Shown: piece by piece, positions 58,832 to 64,000 of the stretch
How positions within the stretch are numbered: the stretch's first letter is position 1
Layout of the letters: the number at the start of each line of letters is the position of its first letter
Source: Planctomycetota bacterium
Lineage (GTDB): Bacteria > Planctomycetota > Phycisphaerae > FEN-1346
Length of the DNA stretch: 64,000 bases
NCBI GenBank assembly: GCA_030602705.1
Contig: JAUVZF010000008.1
Location: 1-64,000, forward strand
Direction: 5' to 3'
Program-made: the position numbers and the translations under genes
The notes under the pieces: generated by a model
The model's input: the letters and a program-made list of their open reading frames with translations, nothing else
The model's database searches: none
Told to the model about the DNA's origin: nothing

Positions 58832-60889
58832 ATGAGCCACCCAAGTCCGTCCCGCGTCGCATTGATCGCGGTGGTCCTCGTCGGCGGCGCGGCGGCAGCC
58901 CGCGCCGCGGAAATTCAGTCGCGTCCGGAAGGCGTCGAGGAAATCGTCTTCGCTGTCCGCGCCTTTGGGACCGACGGACACTACTACGCCAACTTCGGCT
59001 ACTTCGACAACAATCCGCAGAGGTGGGCCTATGGGCCGGGAGGCGGACAGCTCTGCAAACTCGACCTTCGCACCGGCAAGGTCAGCGTCCTGCTCGACGA
59101 CCCGCAAGGCGGCGTTCGCGACCCTTGCGTGCATTATGATGGCCGCAAGATTCTCTTCTCCTATCGAAAGGGCGGACAGAATCACTATCATCTTTACGAA
59201 ATCGACGCCGACGGCACGAAACTGCGGCAACTGACCGACGGACCTTACGACGACATCGAGCCGATCTATCGGCCCGACGATCACATCGTTTTTTGCTCGT
59301 CGCGCTGCAACCGCTTTGTTGCTTGTTGGTACACTCAGGTGGCCATCCTCTATCGCTGCGACGGCGACGGACGAAACATCCGCCCGTTGTCGAGCAGCAT
59401 CGTCCACGACAACACGCCCTGGATGCTGCCCGACGGCCGCATTCTCTACACGCGCTGGGAATACGTCGATCGCAGCCGCGTGCGCTACCATCACCTTTGG
59501 ACCATCGGCCCCGACGGTACGGGCCAGATGGTCTATTTCGGAAACATGCATGGTGGCACCGTGATGATCGACGCCAAGCCGATTCCCGGCACGAACAAGG
59601 TCGCCTGCATCTTTTCTCCCGGCCACGGGCGCAAAGAGCATTCCGGCCGGATGACGATCGTCGATCCCAGCGAGGGCCCCGACAGCCAAGCCCGCGTGCA
59701 GCGACTTGGGACCGGCAGCGACTATCGTGACCCGTATCCGCTCAGCGAGGACTCGTTTCTGCTCGCCGAAGGCAACCGTATTCTCTGGATGAACGGCCGG
59801 GGCGAAACGCACGTTCTGCATGCGTTTGATGGCGGCAAGACGATGCGCGTCCACGAGCCGCGCCCCTTGCGCCCCCGCGATCGCGAGCCGTTACTTCCCT
59901 CGACCGTCGACCTTAGCCGAGCCATCGGCCAACTGGTCCTGGCCGACGTCCGCCATGGCCGCCGGATGCAAGGCGTGGCAGCGGGCGAAATCAAACGGCT
60001 CCTGGTGCTGGAGCAACTGCCCAAGCCGGTGAATCTCAACGGCACCATCAGTCACAACACGAGCATCGGCGGCACGTTCACCCTCAAGCGCATCCTCGGC
60101 ACGGTGCCCGTGGAGGCCGACGGCTCGGCGAACTTCGAAGTGCCGGCGCTGCGGAACATTTTCTTCGTCGCCCTCGACGAGAACGACCTAGCCGTCAAGC
60201 GTATGCAGAGCTTTGTGACTGTGCAGCCGGGTGAGATGTTCTCGTGCGCCGGCTGCCACGAACATCGCACCGATGCGCCGCATTCGCGTGCCTCGCCGAC
60301 GCTGGCCGCGCTCCGCCGGCCGCCCAGTCACATCGAGCCGATCGCCGACGTGCCAGACGTGATCGATTTTCCCCGCGACGTGCAGCCGATTCTCGATCGC
60401 CATTGCGTTTCCTGCCATGGCGGTGAACGGCTCGACGGCAAGATCGACCTGAGTTCCGCGCCCAGCGGCCACCGCGTCTTCTCGCGCAGCTACCACACCC
60501 TGATGACGGTCAAGGGGCTGGTTTCGCACGGGAACGACGCCGACGGCAATCGCCCGCCGCGAAGCATCGGCAGCGCCGCGAGCCGCCTCATGGCGACGCT
60601 TGTGCCCTCGCATTTCGACGTGAAGCTTTCCGAACGCGATCGCCGACTGGTGCGGCTGTGGATCGAGACCGGAGCGGCCTATCCGGGCACCTGCGCGGCG
60701 ATGGAAGTCAAAGCCGCGGCCTATCATCTGACCGGCTTCCGCCCTAATGAGCATTACGTTCGCGAGATGAAGCGCTTCGGTATCCTGCCGGCCGAGTTCG
60801 ATTCGACGCGGGATCCCATCGACGTGTACGCCACCGATCAGGCCTATTGGCAATCTTTTTGGCACTGGCCGAGAGAACAAAAGCCATGA
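58832..60889 (+). CDS. Hydrazine-synthase-alpha-like / PD40 diheme secreted protein
   Basis: 685 residues. Signal peptide (SRVALIAVVLVGGAAAARA). Beta-propeller-like PD40 repeats (KILFSYRKGGQNHYHLYEID, HIVFCSSRCN, RILYTRWEYVDRS) precede a central domain similar to the middle domain of HzsA-type proteins. Two heme sites occur: CAGCH (~residue 472) and CVSCH (~525). Such proteins are widespread in planctomycetes without anammox, so hydrazine synthesis is not implied. Codon use is less GC-biased than in neighbours. The start is uncertain (58790 and 58805 are alternatives). Confidence 0.78.
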   Translation: MSHPSPSRVALIAVVLVGGAAAARAAEIQSRPEGVEEIVFAVRAFGTDGHYYANFGYFDNNPQRWAYGPGGGQLCKLDLRTGKVSVLLDDPQGGVRDPCVHYDGRKILFSYRKGGQNHYHLYEIDADGTKLRQLTDGPYDDIEPIYRPDDHIVFCSSRCNRFVACWYTQVAILYRCDGDGRNIRPLSSSIVHDNTPWMLPDGRILYTRWEYVDRSRVRYHHLWTIGPDGTGQMVYFGNMHGGTVMIDAKPIPGTNKVACIFSPGHGRKEHSGRMTIVDPSEGPDSQARVQRLGTGSDYRDPYPLSEDSFLLAEGNRILWMNGRGETHVLHAFDGGKTMRVHEPRPLRPRDREPLLPSTVDLSRAIGQLVLADVRHGRRMQGVAAGEIKRLLVLEQLPKPVNLNGTISHNTSIGGTFTLKRILGTVPVEADGSANFEVPALRNIFFVALDENDLAVKRMQSFVTVQPGEMFSCAGCHEHRTDAPHSRASPTLAALRRPPSHIEPIADVPDVIDFPRDVQPILDRHCVSCHGGERLDGKIDLSSAPSGHRVFSRSYHTLMTVKGLVSHGNDADGNRPPRSIGSAASRLMATLVPSHFDVKLSERDRRLVRLWIETGAAYPGTCAAMEVKAAAYHLTGFRPNEHYVREMKRFGILPAEFDSTRDPIDVYATDQAYWQSFWHWPREQKP

Positions 60890-61015
60890 ATCCGTCGGCA
60901 CATAACCACACAACACCCGAGGCCTGCAGCCGAGGCTGGGGTTCTGGTGTCCTGAGTTCAAGGCGTGGTGTAAGCGGAAAGGCATCCGTCCACGGGTCGG
61001 GGTATGTGTTTAGCA

Positions 61016-61098
61016 GGGTGGCACGGCCACGCGCAGCGTGACCGTGTGCTCCTCGGTGCGGCGTGACACACGGCCTCCGTACGGATGCCGTGCCACCC
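61016..61098. repeat. GGGTGGCACGGC...GCCGTGCCACCC inverted repeat
   Basis: Ends identical to those of 16629-16707, with a diverged interior (CACGCGCAGCGTGACCGTGT). Lies between convergent genes in the 255-bp gap 60890-61144. Confidence 0.8.
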
Positions 61099-61144
61099 GC
61101 CTATCAGGGGCGAGGCGCAGTTGACAAAGTAGCGCTTGCCGGCC

Positions 61145-62953
61145 TCACCCCTTCGCCTTTTCGAGACGGGCCGACCACTTCTCGGCCTCGGCCGCCCGCC
61201 CGGCCGCCGTCAGGGCCGCCGCATACTTACTGACGACGTGTTTGTAGGTGGGGTTGGTCAGTTTGAACCGCTCGTTGAAGGCCGACTGAAACTCGGGCAC
61301 CTTCTCGGCCACCATGTTCATGTACTTGAGCATGAGGTCGGTCTTGCCGTCTTCCTTCAGCAGTCGGATGGCCCGGTCGTAGAGGCGGACGAAACCGAAA
61401 TGCTCGGTGGCGTACTGCTCGGAGGCCATGACGTAGAGTTTCACGGCCTGTTCCCTTCGTCCGTTGGCCTCGAGATACCGGCCCTGGAGGTATCGGAGGT
61501 TAACGGCCAGATCGGGCCGCTGTGACCGGGCGTACAGGCCGTGGGCGCCGTCCAGGATTCGCAGGTTGGCGGTGATCTCCCTTTCGGTCGGCTTCTTGTC
61601 CGGGCTGAAGCGTGGTTCCAGGATCATCGCCAGCACGCGGAACGTCAGGTCCGGGTACGCCGCGAAGGATTTCATCATCTTGGCGTACATGGCCTCGCCC
61701 CGCTTGGCGGGGATGACGCCCTTGGCGCAGTCGGCCGCCATCATGCGCCACGAGACACTGCAATACGGGTTCTGCCGGATGGCTCCGTCCAGCAGGCCCG
61801 TCGCCTTGGCCCGCTTCTGGTCGTCGAGCATGGCGTAGGTGCGGCAGGCGGCGATGGCGTTGAGGTACCCGGGATAGGACCGGAGCATGGCGGCCACGTC
61901 GAGTTGCACGTCGCGGTCCAGGACGTACTTGCGCGTCACCGGATCGAACACGGTACCCGTGTAGTACTTGTCGTAGTCGAAGCGTCCCGTGAACAGCAGG
62001 TCGGCCGTCTTCCCCTGTCGTCCGACCCAGGCCACCCAGGCGTGCCCGCCGCGCGCCCCGGAGCCGCAGTCGTACAGACTCGGCACGCCGAGCGACTTGA
62101 AGACACGACTGGCGTAGTAGCTTCGATGGGCACACACGCCGCCGCACGACAGAATGTTCGCAAGCGTTCGAGGCTTATCCCCCAGTTTCCCCTTCTTCTC
62201 CTTTCCGACGGCCGAATTGTCGTACGGCACGTCGTAGTACAGGCTGCCGTACGTCATAGGCGGCCTCGCGCCGTACCGGGCCACGGCCCACTTGCGTTCG
62301 GCGAGCGGCAGGTCGTTGTCGGCCACGAAGATGAGCACCGGCCAGGGCGTCGTCTTCAACGACATCTTCATCGTCTTCTCGTTCTTCAGATAGTACTCGA
62401 ACGACTCCATCATGGAGGGGACCTCGCGGCCCTTCTCGACGTAGTTAAGCCGGCCCTCACGGATCGACTTCGTTCCCGCATAGCCGTACACGATGGCAAA
62501 CGCCATGGCCAGGTGAGGATAGTTCCGGAGCCTGTCGCCGAACTTTTCGCGCAGCGCGCCCAGGCGGCCGAGCACGGCCAGGTCCCTCTCGTTCTCGGGG
62601 TGAAGGCCCACCAGGACGGCCTCACGGAGGTCCTGGTTCGCGAGGATCCAGTCCCACAGGTCCTTCGAGATGGCCTTCGGCACGTACCGCTCGCGGACGC
62701 GGGCGACGGCGTAATCGCGGAACAGTTTCAGCAGGGCGCCAGTCAGTTTGCCCTCGGCTGCGGCGGCCAGCAATTCGGCCTTCAGGTCTGCCGCCGCCTT
62801 CACGACGACCGGCGCCGCCGGCTCCGTTGCGCCCGCTCCGCTCTTCGGCGCCACGCGGCTGGGACCGAGAGCGACCGCCCCATCCAGGCTGCCGGCGAGC
62901 ACCGCCGCAACGAGGATCATTCCAACGAACGTTCTAAAGAGATGGCTCATCAT
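61145..62953 (-). CDS. Secreted transglutaminase-like protein
   Basis: 602 residues with signal peptide (TFVGMILVAAVLAGSLDG). A transglutaminase-like core is suggested by SCGGVCAHRSYYASRVFKSL (Cys), GARGGHAWVAWVG (His) and GRFDYDKYY (Asp). The C-terminal third is helical and TPR-like (AVKLYVMASEQYATEHFG). Probably a periplasmic peptidase or crosslinker; unproven. ATG 62953 follows AGGGGA. Confidence 0.78.
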   Translation of the reverse strand: MMSHLFRTFVGMILVAAVLAGSLDGAVALGPSRVAPKSGAGATEPAAPVVVKAAADLKAELLAAAAEGKLTGALLKLFRDYAVARVRERYVPKAISKDLWDWILANQDLREAVLVGLHPENERDLAVLGRLGALREKFGDRLRNYPHLAMAFAIVYGYAGTKSIREGRLNYVEKGREVPSMMESFEYYLKNEKTMKMSLKTTPWPVLIFVADNDLPLAERKWAVARYGARPPMTYGSLYYDVPYDNSAVGKEKKGKLGDKPRTLANILSCGGVCAHRSYYASRVFKSLGVPSLYDCGSGARGGHAWVAWVGRQGKTADLLFTGRFDYDKYYTGTVFDPVTRKYVLDRDVQLDVAAMLRSYPGYLNAIAACRTYAMLDDQKRAKATGLLDGAIRQNPYCSVSWRMMAADCAKGVIPAKRGEAMYAKMMKSFAAYPDLTFRVLAMILEPRFSPDKKPTEREITANLRILDGAHGLYARSQRPDLAVNLRYLQGRYLEANGRREQAVKLYVMASEQYATEHFGFVRLYDRAIRLLKEDGKTDLMLKYMNMVAEKVPEFQSAFNERFKLTNPTYKHVVSKYAAALTAAGRAAEAEKWSARLEKAKG

Positions 62954-63094
62954 CGTCGGTTCCCCTGTTCCCGGCCTGTTATACGACCGTACTGTAAGAA
63001 ACGCCGGCGCCGTCGGTGTTTCCCGTCCGGCCCTTCGCTCCAATCGTACCCCGGCCCCCGGCACCGGTCAATGGGCACCTGTCGTTCGGCCGGA

Positions 63095-63123
63095 TTGACG
63101 ACGCCCCGTTGTGCCGATATACT
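63095..63123 (+). promoter_or_regulatory. Promoter upstream of secA
   Basis: TTGACG (63095-63100), 17 bases, TATACT (63118-63123), 125 bases before ATG 63248. Confidence 0.55.
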
Positions 63124-63247
63124 CTGGGAGCGCCCGCACAGCGAGGAGGAGTGTCGGGGAAGGAACCGGCTGGTTGGCGCCGGAGGGGATGGTGCGTGCC
63201 GTGCTTTCGCGTGTCCGGTCCCTGTTCCCTAATCCCTGTCGATTACC

Positions 63248-64000
<753 letters not shown>

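Noticed and set aside
58832-60889. True hydrazine synthase / anammox gene
   Set aside because: Only an HzsA-like architecture is visible. No HzsB/HzsC-like genes or other anammox markers are in the window, and similar proteins occur in non-anammox planctomycetes.

Overview
This window looks like chromosome of an uncultured, high-GC planctomycete (PVC superphylum), possibly Phycisphaerae-like; the class is inference. The lineage call rests on a TIGR04137-type small basic protein (14972-15280), a secreted protein with a PEP-CTERM tail, a TIGR03790-type protein, a DUF6807/PmoA-like protein, a hydrazine-synthase-alpha-like diheme protein and many Tat or lipoprotein signals. Most genes are housekeeping and are packed on both strands. 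Between them lie many short palindromic repeats of at least eight families.

Layout. 1-6.2 kb: cut secreted gene, pyrB-pyrC, PilZ protein, mnmA, a GT9 glycosyltransferase. 6.2-16.6 kb: lipoprotein, ECF sigma/anti-sigma/YbjQ operon, phosphodiesterase, PEGA lipoprotein, broken M16 peptidase, endonuclease IV, a REP-associated (RAYT) transposase with its repeats, small basic protein, aminotransferase. 17-21.3 kb: a lipid or polyketide-like operon of two dehydratases, an acyl carrier protein and two ketosynthases, the first of which lacks catalytic residues. 21.8-26.6 kb: ArsR regulator, ferredoxin, purine permease, then a 2.3-kb insert with an IS66 remnant and a PEP-CTERM caspase-like gene, bounded by a 73-bp direct repeat of the permease 3' end. 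26.7-36.9 kb: flavodoxin-like lipoprotein, dapB, thrC, secreted metallopeptidase, B12-binding radical SAM enzyme, TPR protein, ispF, cysS. 37-41 kb: repeat cluster, Pmp3-like protein, MNT/HEPN toxin-antitoxin pair, ruvC-ruvA-ruvB. 41-48.7 kb: TIGR03790 protein, bifunctional-nuclease-domain protein, valS, cimA with a complete leader-peptide attenuator, redoxin, tRNA-Gln. 48.9-63 kb: an accessory region of secreted and Tat proteins, two ADP-ribosylglycohydrolase paralogs sharing a C-terminal module that recurs a third time, a formylglycine-generating-enzyme-like protein, an HzsA-like protein and a transglutaminase-like protein. secA begins at 63248 and runs off the right edge.

How the parts fit. 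The repeats are the main theme. Several genes end inside a repeat (pyrB, PilZ, endonuclease IV, RAYT, the TIGR03790 gene, cimA), and four ORFs carry what look like in-frame repeat insertions. The GGTTCC palindromes flank the RAYT gene and have the form of two-way terminators. The best regulatory signal is upstream of cimA: promoter, strong ribosome site, 36-residue leader peptide with one Ile and five Val codons in a row, an antiterminator pairing, a GC hairpin and a T-run, then the gene.
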